Positions 38,459-47,729 of a stretch of DNA of 64,000 bases are shown one piece after another. The translations under genes were made by a program, and so were the position numbers. The notes beneath the pieces were generated by a model. The model was not told where the DNA came from, did no database searches, and was given only the letters and a program-made list of their open reading frames with translations. This stretch comes from an uncultured Lachnospiraceae bacterium (GTDB lineage Bacteria > Bacillota > Clostridia > Lachnospirales > Lachnospiraceae). Position 1 is the first letter of the stretch; each line of letters opens with the position of its first letter. The stretch spans positions 124,001 through 188,000 of the forward strand of contig CAIFEV010000004.1 in NCBI GenBank assembly GCA_903789615.1, given 5' to 3'.

Positions 38459-38549
38459 GTGTATACCCCTTTCTTCGTATGCTATTTTGTGTTTCCACCT
38501 AAATCAGTATACTGCATAAATATACACCTATACGCTCCGAAAAAGCAAG

Positions 38550-40226
38550 TTACAGGAGCGGTGCAATGATACGCAGGAACATGCTGCCGAGCAGAAACAG
38601 TTTCGGGAACTGCTCCGCGCGGGTCAGCGTGATTTCCTCGCACGCTTCCAGAGTCTTCTGAAAATCCGCTTCCATATCATCGATGATTCCGACCCGTGAG
38701 AAATACACGGCATCCTCAAAGTGCAGATAGAAACTCCGGTAATCCAGGTTGATCGTGCCGCAGGTTGCCCGCACGCCGTCCGAAATAAACTCCTTGGCGT
38801 GCACAAATCCCGGAACAAACTCATAGATCTTCACGCCGTGCCGGATCAGATTCTTGTAATATGTTCTCGCAACGGCATAGATCAGCTTTTTATCGGGGAT
38901 GTGCGGCATAATAATCGATACATCCACACCGCGCTGGGCGGCATAAATAAGTGCCGTCACCATTTCGTCGTCAAGAATCAGATACGGCGTCATGATATGT
39001 ACATAGTGCTGCGCCCGGTTCAGAATATCCATGTAGACAGTCCGCCCGATGAGATAATCGTCGTACGGATTGTCGCCAAACGGCACGACAAATCCGCCCT
39101 CTCTCCGGCAGCGGATTTCCGAGAGCGCCGTTCTCTCGTCTAGTGTCAGGCTGTTTTCATGGCAGTACGCATATTTCTTCATCTCTTCTTCGGACAGTTC
39201 CGGTTCTTTGCCCGCAATGGTCCACATTTTAAGAAACATATATGTGAACGCCGTCACGCTCTCACCGGCTACCATGACACCGCTGTCCTTCCAGTATCCG
39301 AACCGGACAATCCGGTTCGCATACTCGTCCGCCAGATTGATACCGCCGGAAAACGCAACCTTGCCGTCGATCACGACTATCTTGCGGTGGTCCCGGTTAT
39401 TCTGGTAAGTCGACAGTACCGGCCGGATCGGGGCGAATGCACGGGAGTGGATTCCCATCTTTTCGAGCTTCTTGAAATACCCGATCGGAAGCCGCGTGAG
39501 AGACGACATGCCGTCGTACAGGACCCTCACTTCAACTCCCTCAGCAGCCTTCTCCTTCAGCACCGCCAGAACATCATCCCAGACGGAGCCTTCGAAGATG
39601 ATGAAATACTCCAGAAAGATAAAGCGTTTTGCTTTCTTCAGCATTTCAATCAGTCTCGGAATCTTCTCCTCTCCGGATGAAAAGAACTGCGCATACTCAC
39701 AGGAAAAAGCCGGTGTGTTGCCGGATTTCCGGAAATATTCCAGAATCCCCCGCTCGTCCGGCGCCTCTTGCCGGAAATGTTCCTGTTCCCGCTCATCGAC
39801 CTTCATCTGACTGGAGACAATGTCCTCAATCTTCAGCGTCTTCTTTATCAGCCGTCTCTTTCCCAGGTCCAGCTCACAGTACAGATAGAAGAAGCCGCCA
39901 AACACCGGAAAGACGAGAATTGGCGTGATCCAGGCGATCTTAAAGCTGGAGTTCATGTCCGAATTCACGATACTGACGAAAATGCAGAAGCCAAGCACAC
40001 TCAGGCTCAGATTTATATACTGGGAGATGTCGATCGCGGCGACAAGCATCAGGTACAGCACATATGCCTGCAGCAGGATCAGAACCACAACCACGGTCGT
40101 GCGGCCGAACAGCATCCGCAGCACACCGACGCCCTTGATCTTCTTTCCGGTCTGCTTCAGTTTTTCAAGATGATTCTGATTTTCTTTCTTCCAGCGTTCC
40201 AGAATCTCCAGCTCATCAGGTTTCAT
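38550..40226 (-). CDS. cls: Cardiolipin synthase (phospholipase D family)
   Basis: A 558-residue membrane protein that condenses phosphatidylglycerol into cardiolipin. Two N-terminal membrane helices (about 40-100) are followed by two HKD catalytic motifs: DHRKIVVIDGKVAFSGGINL and FVHAKEFISDGVRATCGTINLDYRS. The second reads HxK with the Asp replaced by spacing typical of this family. I chose the ATG at 40226, which overlaps the stop of the preceding gene (TAATG); a GTG 12 bases earlier is also in frame. It belongs to the MATE-MBL-cls block. Confidence 0.94.
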   Translation of the reverse strand: MKPDELEILERWKKENQNHLEKLKQTGKKIKGVGVLRMLFGRTTVVVVLILLQAYVLYLMLVAAIDISQYINLSLSVLGFCIFVSIVNSDMNSSFKIAWITPILVFPVFGGFFYLYCELDLGKRRLIKKTLKIEDIVSSQMKVDEREQEHFRQEAPDERGILEYFRKSGNTPAFSCEYAQFFSSGEEKIPRLIEMLKKAKRFIFLEYFIIFEGSVWDDVLAVLKEKAAEGVEVRVLYDGMSSLTRLPIGYFKKLEKMGIHSRAFAPIRPVLSTYQNNRDHRKIVVIDGKVAFSGGINLADEYANRIVRFGYWKDSGVMVAGESVTAFTYMFLKMWTIAGKEPELSEEEMKKYAYCHENSLTLDERTALSEIRCRREGGFVVPFGDNPYDDYLIGRTVYMDILNRAQHYVHIMTPYLILDDEMVTALIYAAQRGVDVSIIMPHIPDKKLIYAVARTYYKNLIRHGVKIYEFVPGFVHAKEFISDGVRATCGTINLDYRSFYLHFEDAVYFSRVGIIDDMEADFQKTLEACEEITLTRAEQFPKLFLLGSMFLRIIAPLL

Positions 40227-41836
40227 TATCTGTCCCACTTGTCACAAAGCATATTGATCTGATTCGTAAACTTTGCGAGGTCTTTGTTTGCTCCGCCCTC
40301 GTTGTGTCGGATGACCTCCATCAGGCGCTCGCCGGCTGCGACGAGACGCGCAAATACGCCCTCGGCGCGCCGCTGTTTTGCAGTCGTCCGTCTGGATCTG
40401 CGCTCCCGGTTCCCCTCGCGCAGCATCTGCCCCGTCTTTAGATCAAAGCTCATCCCGGTGTACGGAGCCGTGGTGTTATACCCGTATTTGTCATGGAGAA
40501 GTGCCGCAAAGGAGTCACAGACTGCATCCTCGCCGTGGACGATAAAGACGCGTTCCGGCTTTTTCGTATCGATCGACATAAGCCAGCGTATCAGGCCGTC
40601 CCTGTCCGCGTGTCCGGAGCTGTCGGGAATCTGTACGATCTCCGCCTTGACAGAGATTGGTTCGCCAAACAGGGTAATCTCCTTTTTCCCGTCAAGAATC
40701 GCGCGTCCCGTCGTGCCGACTGCCTGATACCCTGCAAAAAGGATCGTGCACTCCGGCCTCCACAGATTGTGCTTCAGGTGATGCCGGATCCGCCCTGCCT
40801 CGCACATGCCCGATGCCGAGATGATTACCTTCGGCGTCGGATCGAAATTGATCTGTTTGGACTCTTCACTCGTAGTCGCAAACTTAAGCCCCGGGAACAC
40901 CAGCGGATTGATCCCCTGCTTCACCAGCGCGAGTGCCTCGTCGTCAAAGTATCCGTAGATATTTTCCTGAAAGATGTTCGTCGCCTCGATCGCCAGCGGG
41001 CTGTCCACATAGACGTCAAAATCCTGCTTCTCCAGATGCTGCTCCTTCAGCTCCCGGATAAAATACAAAAGCTCCTGCGTTCTCCCGACGGCGAATGACG
41101 GTATGACTACATTGCCTCCGCGCGAAAGCGTGCGGTTGATGACATCCGCGAGGAAGTGCACATAGTCCGGTTCCGGAGCGTGTTCGCGGTCGCCGTAGGT
41201 CGACTCCATGATCACATAATCCGCTTCTTTTACATTGTATGTGGGATCCCGGATGACCGGCTTGTCGACATTGCCCAGATCGCCGGAGAAAACCAGTTTT
41301 TTCGTGGTATCGCCTTCGGTGATCCAAATCTCCATGCATGCGCTGCCCAGCAGATGTCCCACATCCTGAAACCGGAGTTTCAGTCCGTCCGCGATCGTAT
41401 AAATCTTGTTATACGAGCACCCGTCGAACAGCTCCAGGCATCCGACGGCATCTTCCATCGTATAGATCGGCTCAAAGGTCTGAAGAACATTTCCGGAACG
41501 TCTGGCCTTCCGGTTGCGCCACTGTGCCTCGGACTCCTGAATATGTGCGGAGTCCTTCAGCATGATCCCGCACAGATCCTTTGTCGCCTCGGTCGTCACG
41601 ACGCGGCCGCGAAATCCGTGACCGTACATCATCGGAATCAGCCCGGAATGGTCGATGTGCGCGTGGGACAGAAAGATATAATTCACCTCTTTCGGGTCAA
41701 CCGGAAGTGTCTGATTTTCATAGACATCATTGCCCTGTTCCATGCCGCAGTCCAGGAGAATATTCAGGCCGCAGGCCTGCAGAAAATGGCAGCTTCCGGT
41801 CACCTCATGGTCCGCTCCCAAAAATGTCAGCTGCAT
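40226..41836 (-). CDS. MBL-fold/beta-CASP RNA-processing metallohydrolase
   Basis: A 536-residue protein. The metallo-beta-lactamase domain has LSHAHIDHSGLIPMM (HxHxDH), VGHLLGSACMEIWI and a VFSGDLGN metal-ligand segment. The beta-CASP domain follows, with PSFAVGRTQELLYFI, ISASGMCEAGRIRHHL and DSSGHADRDGLIRWL, ending with VHGEDAVCDSFA. Members of this group are ribonucleases of the YSH1/RNase J-like superfamily; the substrate here is unknown. Its stop overlaps the cls start, and the MATE gene is 40 bases upstream. Confidence 0.9.
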   Translation of the reverse strand: MQLTFLGADHEVTGSCHFLQACGLNILLDCGMEQGNDVYENQTLPVDPKEVNYIFLSHAHIDHSGLIPMMYGHGFRGRVVTTEATKDLCGIMLKDSAHIQESEAQWRNRKARRSGNVLQTFEPIYTMEDAVGCLELFDGCSYNKIYTIADGLKLRFQDVGHLLGSACMEIWITEGDTTKKLVFSGDLGNVDKPVIRDPTYNVKEADYVIMESTYGDREHAPEPDYVHFLADVINRTLSRGGNVVIPSFAVGRTQELLYFIRELKEQHLEKQDFDVYVDSPLAIEATNIFQENIYGYFDDEALALVKQGINPLVFPGLKFATTSEESKQINFDPTPKVIISASGMCEAGRIRHHLKHNLWRPECTILFAGYQAVGTTGRAILDGKKEITLFGEPISVKAEIVQIPDSSGHADRDGLIRWLMSIDTKKPERVFIVHGEDAVCDSFAALLHDKYGYNTTAPYTGMSFDLKTGQMLREGNRERRSRRTTAKQRRAEGVFARLVAAGERLMEVIRHNEGGANKDLAKFTNQINMLCDKWDR

Positions 41837-41876
41837 ACGTTTGCCTTTCTGAAATCAATCCGACGTTCTGTCAGTT

Positions 41877-43229
41877 TTAACCGTTTCCTTTTTTCTTTGC
41901 TCCCGCCAGCGGATGATTGAATTTTCTGAGCAGCAGCGGGACCTCGGCAGCAAGCATGGCGATCCAGCCGGCCAGGTACGCCCACGGGAACGCTTCGATT
42001 TCCATGCCGAATCCATAGACGAGGAAAAAGCCGGCTGCCACGCGTACCGCCATGTTGACGGTACTCGAGATGAGTGTAACCTTCATATCCCCGATACCCC
42101 TGAAAAATCCCTGCACGCCGTTGGTCATAGCAGGAAGAAGATACATAAACGCAATGAGTTCCAGATACCGGACGCCCGTGCTGATGACTTCCATATCATC
42201 GATGAAAAGCTTCATCAGCGGTCCGGCGAAAAAGAAGCAGATCAGCGCGATGGCAATCCCGTATACCGCCTCGATCCGCATCCCTGCAAGGAATCCCTTT
42301 TTAACACGGTCCTCTCTGCCGGCGCCCTCGTTCTGCGCCATAAAGCTTGACATCGCATGGCCGATGTTCTGCTGCGGCGTATACGCAAAATCGTCGATCC
42401 GGTTGACCGCGGCAAATGTTGCCATAACCGTGACGCTCATCGAATTGGCAAGTGCCTGCATTGCGATCTTGCCGAGCTGAACCGTAGCCTGCTGCATCGC
42501 ACTCGTGAGACCGAACGCCACGGTTTTTCCGAACAGTTTCCGGTCAAAAACCAGCCACTCCCGCCCCAGTTCCAGGATCGGGATCCGCTTCGAGACATAG
42601 AGTACACAGAACAGCGCCGAGAGTGCTTCCGAGACAACCGTCGCTATGGCGCATCCGACACTGCCGAGGTTAAATACGATGACAAATATCAGATCCCCCG
42701 CGACATTGAGCGCAGCAGAAATCACCAGAAACAGAAGCGGTGTGTTTGCATCACCCAGCGCCCGCATCGTGTTGGCAAAAAAATTATAGACAAAGGTGAA
42801 GACAAGTCCGACAAGCACAATCCGCAGATATACGACAGCCTCGTCCATAACCTCTTCCTGCGTGCGGATCAGCCGGAGAAGCTGCGGCGCAAAGAGGATA
42901 CATACCGCCGCGAAGCAGAGGGAAAAAATCAGTCCGCCGATCATCGCTGACGAGATCTGCCGCTTGAGCGCGGCGATGTCCTTCTTTCCGTAATACATAC
43001 CCATCAGGATACCGGCGCCGATGCACATTCCCGTAATAAACAGAATAGCCAGCGTCATGATCGGATTGCTGGTTCCAACCGCCGCCAGAGCTTCTTCACC
43101 GACGAACTTTCCGACGATGATGCTGTCTGTCGCGTTGTACAGTAGCTGAAATACATTCCCCAGCACCAGCGGAATCGTGAAGCGGATCAGCATCGGCGTG
43201 ATCCGTCCCTCCGTCATATCATGAACCAT
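41877..43229 (-). CDS. MATE family efflux transporter
   Basis: A 450-residue protein with twelve predicted helices. The family pattern begins MTEGRITPMLIRFTIPLVLG, with LLYNATDSIIVGKFVGEEAL and the matching second-half QQNIGHAMSSFMAQNEGAG. MATE proteins exchange drugs or metabolites for Na+ or H+. The basic tail ends LAGAKKKGNG. It is the first gene of the probable MATE-MBL-cls unit. Confidence 0.93.
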   Translation of the reverse strand: MVHDMTEGRITPMLIRFTIPLVLGNVFQLLYNATDSIIVGKFVGEEALAAVGTSNPIMTLAILFITGMCIGAGILMGMYYGKKDIAALKRQISSAMIGGLIFSLCFAAVCILFAPQLLRLIRTQEEVMDEAVVYLRIVLVGLVFTFVYNFFANTMRALGDANTPLLFLVISAALNVAGDLIFVIVFNLGSVGCAIATVVSEALSALFCVLYVSKRIPILELGREWLVFDRKLFGKTVAFGLTSAMQQATVQLGKIAMQALANSMSVTVMATFAAVNRIDDFAYTPQQNIGHAMSSFMAQNEGAGREDRVKKGFLAGMRIEAVYGIAIALICFFFAGPLMKLFIDDMEVISTGVRYLELIAFMYLLPAMTNGVQGFFRGIGDMKVTLISSTVNMAVRVAAGFFLVYGFGMEIEAFPWAYLAGWIAMLAAEVPLLLRKFNHPLAGAKKKGNG

Positions 43230-43344
43230 TACGGTTCCCTCCCCATCAGACTGTTTATGCCCATCTTACAACCACAGCCGGTCTTTTACAAGAAATCCGG
43301 GATTTTCCCGTGCAAACGGTAATTTAACACCGCTGCTGTGAAAG

Positions 43345-43375
43345 CAAAAAGCAGCCTCCAATCAGGAAGCTGCTT
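43345..43375 (-). terminator. Terminator after pflA
   Basis: On the minus strand AAGCAGCTTCC pairs with GGAGGCTGCTT around a 5-base loop and is followed by TTTTTGC. It lies about 10 bases beyond the pflA stop. Confidence 0.88.
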
Positions 43376-43383
43376 GCCTTTCA

Positions 43384-44133
43384 TTATTTCCGGAATCCGT
43401 CGTACTTATTCGTTTCCAGGATTTTTTCTGCCCGCTCAATTTCTTCTTTTGTCGGCGGTTTAACTCCTTCAAGTGTGTACGGAATGCCAAGCTTCTTCCA
43501 CTTGGCCAGTCCGAGTGTATGGTACGGCAGAACTTCAAACCGCTTCACACTTTTCAGCCCGGCGACAAAATCACGGAGTGCCTTCAGCTCTTCATCCGAG
43601 TCGGTCAGTCCCGGAACGAGCACCTTGCGGATCCACAGATCCACGCCGTGATCCGAACACCAGCGCGCCATCTCAAGGATGTTTTCATTGGTCCAGCCTG
43701 TCAGCGCTTTGTGCTCATCCGGATTCATCTGTTTGATATCCAGGATCACAAGGTCGGTCACCTTCATCAGCCGCTTAAATTTCGAGAAGAAAGGTTCCTG
43801 AGTGGTAAACGGATTTCCGGCCGTGTCGAGTGCCGTGTTAATTCCCTCTGCTTTGGCCAGCTCAAACAGTTCCGTCACAAAATCGATCTGCAGCAGTGCT
43901 TCTCCGCCGCTAACCGTGATGCCGCCCTTGTCTCCCCAGTAATTCCGGTAGCGAAGAGCCTTGTCGAGTGCTTCCCGCGCGGTCATCCCCTCGCCTCCCT
44001 TCAGGCTCCAGGTCTCCGGGTTGTGGCAGTACCGGCAGCGCATATGACACCCCTGCAGGAAAAAGATGTAGCGCACGCCCGGTCCGTCAACAGATCCGAA
44101 GCTTTCAACGGAATTCACATACCCTGTCGTCAT
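43384..44133 (-). CDS. pflA: Pyruvate formate-lyase activating enzyme
   Basis: A 249-residue radical SAM enzyme that installs the glycyl radical on PflB. The cluster motif is LQGCHMRCRYCHNPETW, followed by GGITVSGGEALLQIDF (glycine-rich SAM site) and LDTAGNPF. FEVLPYHTLGLAKWKKLG at the C-terminus is typical. It lies downstream of pflB behind a terminator-like hairpin, so it is probably expressed at a lower level. Confidence 0.96.
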   Translation of the reverse strand: MTTGYVNSVESFGSVDGPGVRYIFFLQGCHMRCRYCHNPETWSLKGGEGMTAREALDKALRYRNYWGDKGGITVSGGEALLQIDFVTELFELAKAEGINTALDTAGNPFTTQEPFFSKFKRLMKVTDLVILDIKQMNPDEHKALTGWTNENILEMARWCSDHGVDLWIRKVLVPGLTDSDEELKALRDFVAGLKSVKRFEVLPYHTLGLAKWKKLGIPYTLEGVKPPTKEEIERAEKILETNKYDGFRK

Positions 44134-44151
44134 GCTGGTCTCCTCTCTTAT

Positions 44152-44198
44152 AAAAAGCGGAACTGCCGCACTGTAAAGGACAGTCTGCGGCAGTTCCG
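44152..44198 (-). terminator. Terminator-like hairpin between pflB and pflA
   Basis: A stem of about 15 pairs on the minus strand (CGGAACTGCCGCA with TGCGGCAGTTCCG plus inner ACTGT/ACAGT) is followed by TTTTTATAAG. It would allow partial read-through from pflB to pflA. Confidence 0.85.
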
Positions 44199-44247
44199 GG
44201 TCAGAAGCATATTGCGTGTGTCATCTGTGCTTCGTGCACAGATATCA

Positions 44248-46500
44248 TCACATATGATCGTGGAAGGTTCTGGAAATTACATCCATCTGCTGCTCTTTGG
44301 TCAGGTCGATGAACTTGACCGCATAGCCGGATACACGGATGGTGAAGTTTGCATACTCTTCCTTCTCCGGATGAGCCATAGCGTCCAGAAGCTTTTCCTT
44401 GCCGAATACGTTGACATTCAGATGATGCGCACCCTGATCGAAATATCCGTCGAGAACATGTGTCAGGTTCTCAACTCTCTCCGCCTCATCGTGTCCCAGT
44501 GCATCCGGGTTCATGGTCTGGGTGTTGGAGATACCATCCAGTGCCCACTCGTACGGAAGCTTGGCGACAGAGTTGAGAGAAGCCAGAAGTCCGGACTTCT
44601 CAGCGCCGTATGCCGGATTTGCACCCGGAGACAGCGGCTCGCCTGCCTTTCTGCCGTCCGGCATAGCGCCGGTTCTCTTTCCGTAAACCACGTTGCTGGT
44701 GATTGTGAGGATCGAGGTGGTCGGCTCGGAATCGCGGTATGTGTGATGCTTCTTTACGTCCTTGATAAACTCATGCAGAAGCCATACAGCGATGTCATCA
44801 GCGCGGTCATCGTCGTTTCCGTATCTCGGGAAGTCGCCTTCTGTCTCGTAATCGACAACCAGTCCGTTCTCATCGCGGATCGTCTTTACCTTCGCATACT
44901 TGATAGCGGAGAGTGAATCAACCACATGTGAGAATCCGGCAATACCGGTGGCAAATGTACGGCGCACATCCGTGTCGATCAGAGCCATCTCAGCTGCTTC
45001 GTAGTAATACTTGTCATGCATGTACTGGATCAGGTTCAGGGTATTCACATACAGGCCTGCCAGCCAGTCAAGCATCTTCTTGTACTTCTCGATCACTTCA
45101 TCGTAGTCAAGATACTCGCTCGTGATCGGTCTGTAAGCCGGTCCGCACTGCTGCTTCGTCAGGACATCGACACCGCCGTTTACCGCGTACAGAAGGCACT
45201 TGGCCAGGTTTGCGCGGGCACCGAAGAACTGCATCTCCTTGCCGGTCTGGGTTGCGGATACGCAGCAGCAGATGCTGTAGTCGTCGCCCCAGATCGGACG
45301 CATAACATCGTCGTTCTCGTACTGGATGGAGCTGGTATCAACGGAAATCTTTGCTGCGTATTTCTTGAAGTTCTCCGGAAGCGAGGAGGAATACAGAACC
45401 GTGAGGTTCGGCTCCGGGCTCGGTCCCATGTTCTCAAGTGTGTGCAGGAAACGGAAATCGTTCTTTGTCACCATCGAGCGGCCGTCGCTGCCCTTGCCGG
45501 CAACTTCCAGGGTTGCCCATACCGGGTCTCCGGAGAACAGCTGGTTGTAGGACGGGATTCTCGCGAACTTGACCATGCGGAACTTCATAACCAGATGGTC
45601 GATGAGCTCCTGTGCTTCCTTCTCTGTGATCTTTCCGGCCTTGAGATCGCGGCTGATGTAGATGTCAAGGAAGGTGGAAACACGGCCTACGCTCATTGCG
45701 GCGCCGTTCTGAGTCTTGATGGCTGCAAGATATCCGAAGTACAGCCACTGAACCGCTTCCTTCGCATCCCTGGCCGGCTGGGAGATATCATAGCCGTAGG
45801 AAGCAGCCATAACCTTCATTGCCTTCAGGGCCTTGATCTGATCGGCAATCTCTTCGCGAAGACGGATAACATCGTCTGTCATCGTGCCGTCACCGCAGTT
45901 TGCAAGGTCTTCCTGCTTCTGGGAGATCAGATAATCAATTCCGTACAGAGCTACTCTTCTGTAGTCTCCGACGATACGGCCGCGGCCGTAGGTGTCCGGA
46001 AGACCGGTGATGATGTGGTTGTGACGCACGGAGCGCATCTCCGGTGTGTACGCGTCAAACACCGCCTGATTGTGTGTCTTGTGATACTCGGTGAAGATCT
46101 TGTGAAGCTCCGGATTCGGAGTATAGCCGTATGTCTGGCAGGCCTCCTCCGCCATCTTGATGCCGCCGTACGGCATGAATGCTCTCTTGAGCGGCTTGTC
46201 TGTCTGAAGGCCTACAACCTTCTCCAGATCCTTTGTCGCCTCATCAATATATCCCGGCTTGTGAGAAGTGATTCCGGAAACAATATCGGTGTCCATATCC
46301 AGGACGCCGCCCTTGGCTCTCTCTTCTTTCTGCAGTTCCTTCAGTTTGCCCCAGAGAGTGTTTGTGGCTTCTGTCGGTCCCTCAAGAAAAGACTCATCGC
46401 CGTCATACGGTGTATAGTTGTTCTGAATGAAATCCCGTACATTGACTTCTTCCTTCCAGAGCCGGCCTTTGAATGTTTCCCACTGTTCCTTAGTCTGCAT
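44248..46500 (-). CDS. pflB: Formate C-acetyltransferase (pyruvate formate-lyase) PflB
   Basis: A 750-residue glycyl-radical enzyme that converts pyruvate and CoA to acetyl-CoA and formate in anaerobic fermentation. The active-site cysteines are in [19 protein letters not shown], where a third Cys precedes the usual pair. The glycyl-radical site is [13 protein letters not shown] near the C-terminus. [19 protein letters not shown] also matches. I chose the ATG at 46500 (GGAGG upstream); a longer in-frame start at 46590 would lie in the promoter. pflA follows downstream. Confidence 0.97.
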   Translation of the reverse strand: MQTKEQWETFKGRLWKEEVNVRDFIQNNYTPYDGDESFLEGPTEATNTLWGKLKELQKEERAKGGVLDMDTDIVSGITSHKPGYIDEATKDLEKVVGLQTDKPLKRAFMPYGGIKMAEEACQTYGYTPNPELHKIFTEYHKTHNQAVFDAYTPEMRSVRHNHIITGLPDTYGRGRIVGDYRRVALYGIDYLISQKQEDLANCGDGTMTDDVIRLREEIADQIKALKAMKVMAASYGYDISQPARDAKEAVQWLYFGYLAAIKTQNGAAMSVGRVSTFLDIYISRDLKAGKITEKEAQELIDHLVMKFRMVKFARIPSYNQLFSGDPVWATLEVAGKGSDGRSMVTKNDFRFLHTLENMGPSPEPNLTVLYSSSLPENFKKYAAKISVDTSSIQYENDDVMRPIWGDDYSICCCVSATQTGKEMQFFGARANLAKCLLYAVNGGVDVLTKQQCGPAYRPITSEYLDYDEVIEKYKKMLDWLAGLYVNTLNLIQYMHDKYYYEAAEMALIDTDVRRTFATGIAGFSHVVDSLSAIKYAKVKTIRDENGLVVDYETEGDFPRYGNDDDRADDIAVWLLHEFIKDVKKHHTYRDSEPTTSILTITSNVVYGKRTGAMPDGRKAGEPLSPGANPAYGAEKSGLLASLNSVAKLPYEWALDGISNTQTMNPDALGHDEAERVENLTHVLDGYFDQGAHHLNVNVFGKEKLLDAMAHPEKEEYANFTIRVSGYAVKFIDLTKEQQMDVISRTFHDHM

Positions 46501-46526
46501 GTCAACCTCCGATGGACTAACATAAA

Positions 46527-46555
46527 TTGTATAGATGTTTGTACATTGTATACAA
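46527..46555 (-). promoter_or_regulatory. pflB promoter region with TTGTATA repeats
   Basis: Three related heptamers are seen on the plus strand: TTGTATA (46527), TTGTACA (46539) and TTGTATA (46546). The last lies in a perfect 10-bp palindrome TTGTATACAA (46546-46555). On the minus strand a plausible promoter is TTGTAT-18-TACAAT or TTGTAT-16-TATACA. The palindrome resembles operators bound by GntR-type regulators; this is inference. Confidence 0.5.
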
Positions 46556-46659
46556 GAATCGCCTCTAAAAATCGCCGTTGCCGGCGTCATTTCTTTTTTG
46601 CGGTTCCTGAATCTCTTTACACTGTGAATATAACAAAGGGCTGATAAAAATGCAAGCGA

Positions 46660-46693
46660 TTCTCATTAAGTACTTAAAAAAGTACAATGAGAA
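46660..46693. repeat. Inverted repeat between the deacetylase-like gene and pflB
   Basis: TTCTCATT...GTAC and GTAC...AATGAGAA form a 12-bp stem with a 2-base bulge and an 8-base A-rich loop. On the minus strand it follows the deacetylase-like stop codon by 35 bases; TTTTT comes only about ten bases after the stem, so it is a weak terminator or a protein-binding site. Confidence 0.5.
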
Positions 46694-46727
46694 CCGCCTG
46701 AAGAAGTCATATTCCGGTCATGGTGAA

Positions 46728-47714
46728 TTAATACCGTTCGTCACTGCCGAATACCGCGAATTTGAATCCCTGGTCGTGCGCATAGCTGATATAGTCTGCA
46801 AGCGCGCCGGAAACTGCATCGGACCGCACGCCGAGGCGCATGATCTCTCCCGGATGGATCTGTTCTTCCATCGTCTGAAGGGCCTCGGAAGCAGAAGCCT
46901 GCGTGTCGGTATAGGAGAAACTCCAGAAAACACTGCGAAATCCCATCTTCTGCGCGATCATCAAAGACTGGTCACTGAACTTTCCGTTCGGGAAGCGGAA
47001 ATACTGCATCTCATAGTTATATTTCTGATAGACATCATCCTCCAGCGGCATGATATCCTTCACCTGTTCTTCCGGAGAAAGGGACGGCTCGCCTTCCGTC
47101 GGGTAGCTCACTGATCCGTTTCCAAGAGTATGGCCGTCCTCAAGAATTTCCTGAACCAGCTGCGGCTGTTCATTTACAAAATCCTGCGTCACAAAAAAGG
47201 TCGCCTTCACGCCGGCTTCCTTTAATGTCGAGAGGATAGCGGAGACATTAGCCTCAGGCCCGGTACAGTCAAAGGTCAGATAGACAATATTCTGTGCCGT
47301 ATCACCGAGCCAGGATGCGTTCCGGCTTGTCCCCCAGTTCGTCATGTAGTACCGGTATCCGTTCGGCACGTTGCTGGAGTCTCTGTCATCCAGCCTGGCT
47401 CCTGTGTCATAGCTTGTGCTATCCGCAGCGAGTATATCGTCTGTGATTTCAATCGAAGAGATCTGCCGTGCGGATGCGGCCGCAGTCGTCTCCGATGCCG
47501 GCGTTGTCGTCTGTGCTGCCTGACCTGAGGTGCCGGAAGAACCGGATGATACTGACTTCGGTGATGATCCGGCGAGAAGAGCGTTGGCGGAAGCCGCTGC
47601 CGCAGCCGGATCCGGAACGGCTCTGACCGTGCATCCCGCCGTGAGCACCGCGCCAAGGCAAAGAGCTCCTGCTGCCATAAGCCGCCTCATTCCACGTAAA
47701 TTTTTCAATTTCAC
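46728..47714 (-). CDS. Lipoprotein with degenerate PdaA-like deacetylase domain (probable pseudoenzyme)
   Basis: A 328-residue paralogue of its upstream neighbour. The N-terminus MKLKNLRGMRRLMAAGALCL leads to a lipobox LTAGC, then a Ser/Thr/Ala-rich linker and a NodB-type domain. Motif 1 reads TFDCTGPEAN instead of TFDxGYD. The metal-binding motif GNHTISHP of the paralogues is GNGSVSYP here, so both histidines are lost. FRFPNGKFS remains, but the motif-5 LLHAVSD histidine is replaced (IMRLGVRSD). The fold seems preserved while zinc binding and catalysis should be lost. It starts 15 bases after the active paralogue ends, so the two are co-transcribed. Confidence 0.85.
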   Translation of the reverse strand: MKLKNLRGMRRLMAAGALCLGAVLTAGCTVRAVPDPAAAAASANALLAGSSPKSVSSGSSGTSGQAAQTTTPASETTAAASARQISSIEITDDILAADSTSYDTGARLDDRDSSNVPNGYRYYMTNWGTSRNASWLGDTAQNIVYLTFDCTGPEANVSAILSTLKEAGVKATFFVTQDFVNEQPQLVQEILEDGHTLGNGSVSYPTEGEPSLSPEEQVKDIMPLEDDVYQKYNYEMQYFRFPNGKFSDQSLMIAQKMGFRSVFWSFSYTDTQASASEALQTMEEQIHPGEIMRLGVRSDAVSGALADYISYAHDQGFKFAVFGSDERY

Positions 47715-47729
47715 CCTTCCTCAAAAAAG

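Noticed and set aside
46621-46640. TTGTTATATTCACAG on the minus strand upstream of pflB as a Rex operator.
   Set aside because: The half-sites are too close together for the Rex consensus (TTGTTAA-N4-TTAACAA or TTGTGAA-N4-TTCACAA) and do not form a symmetric palindrome.
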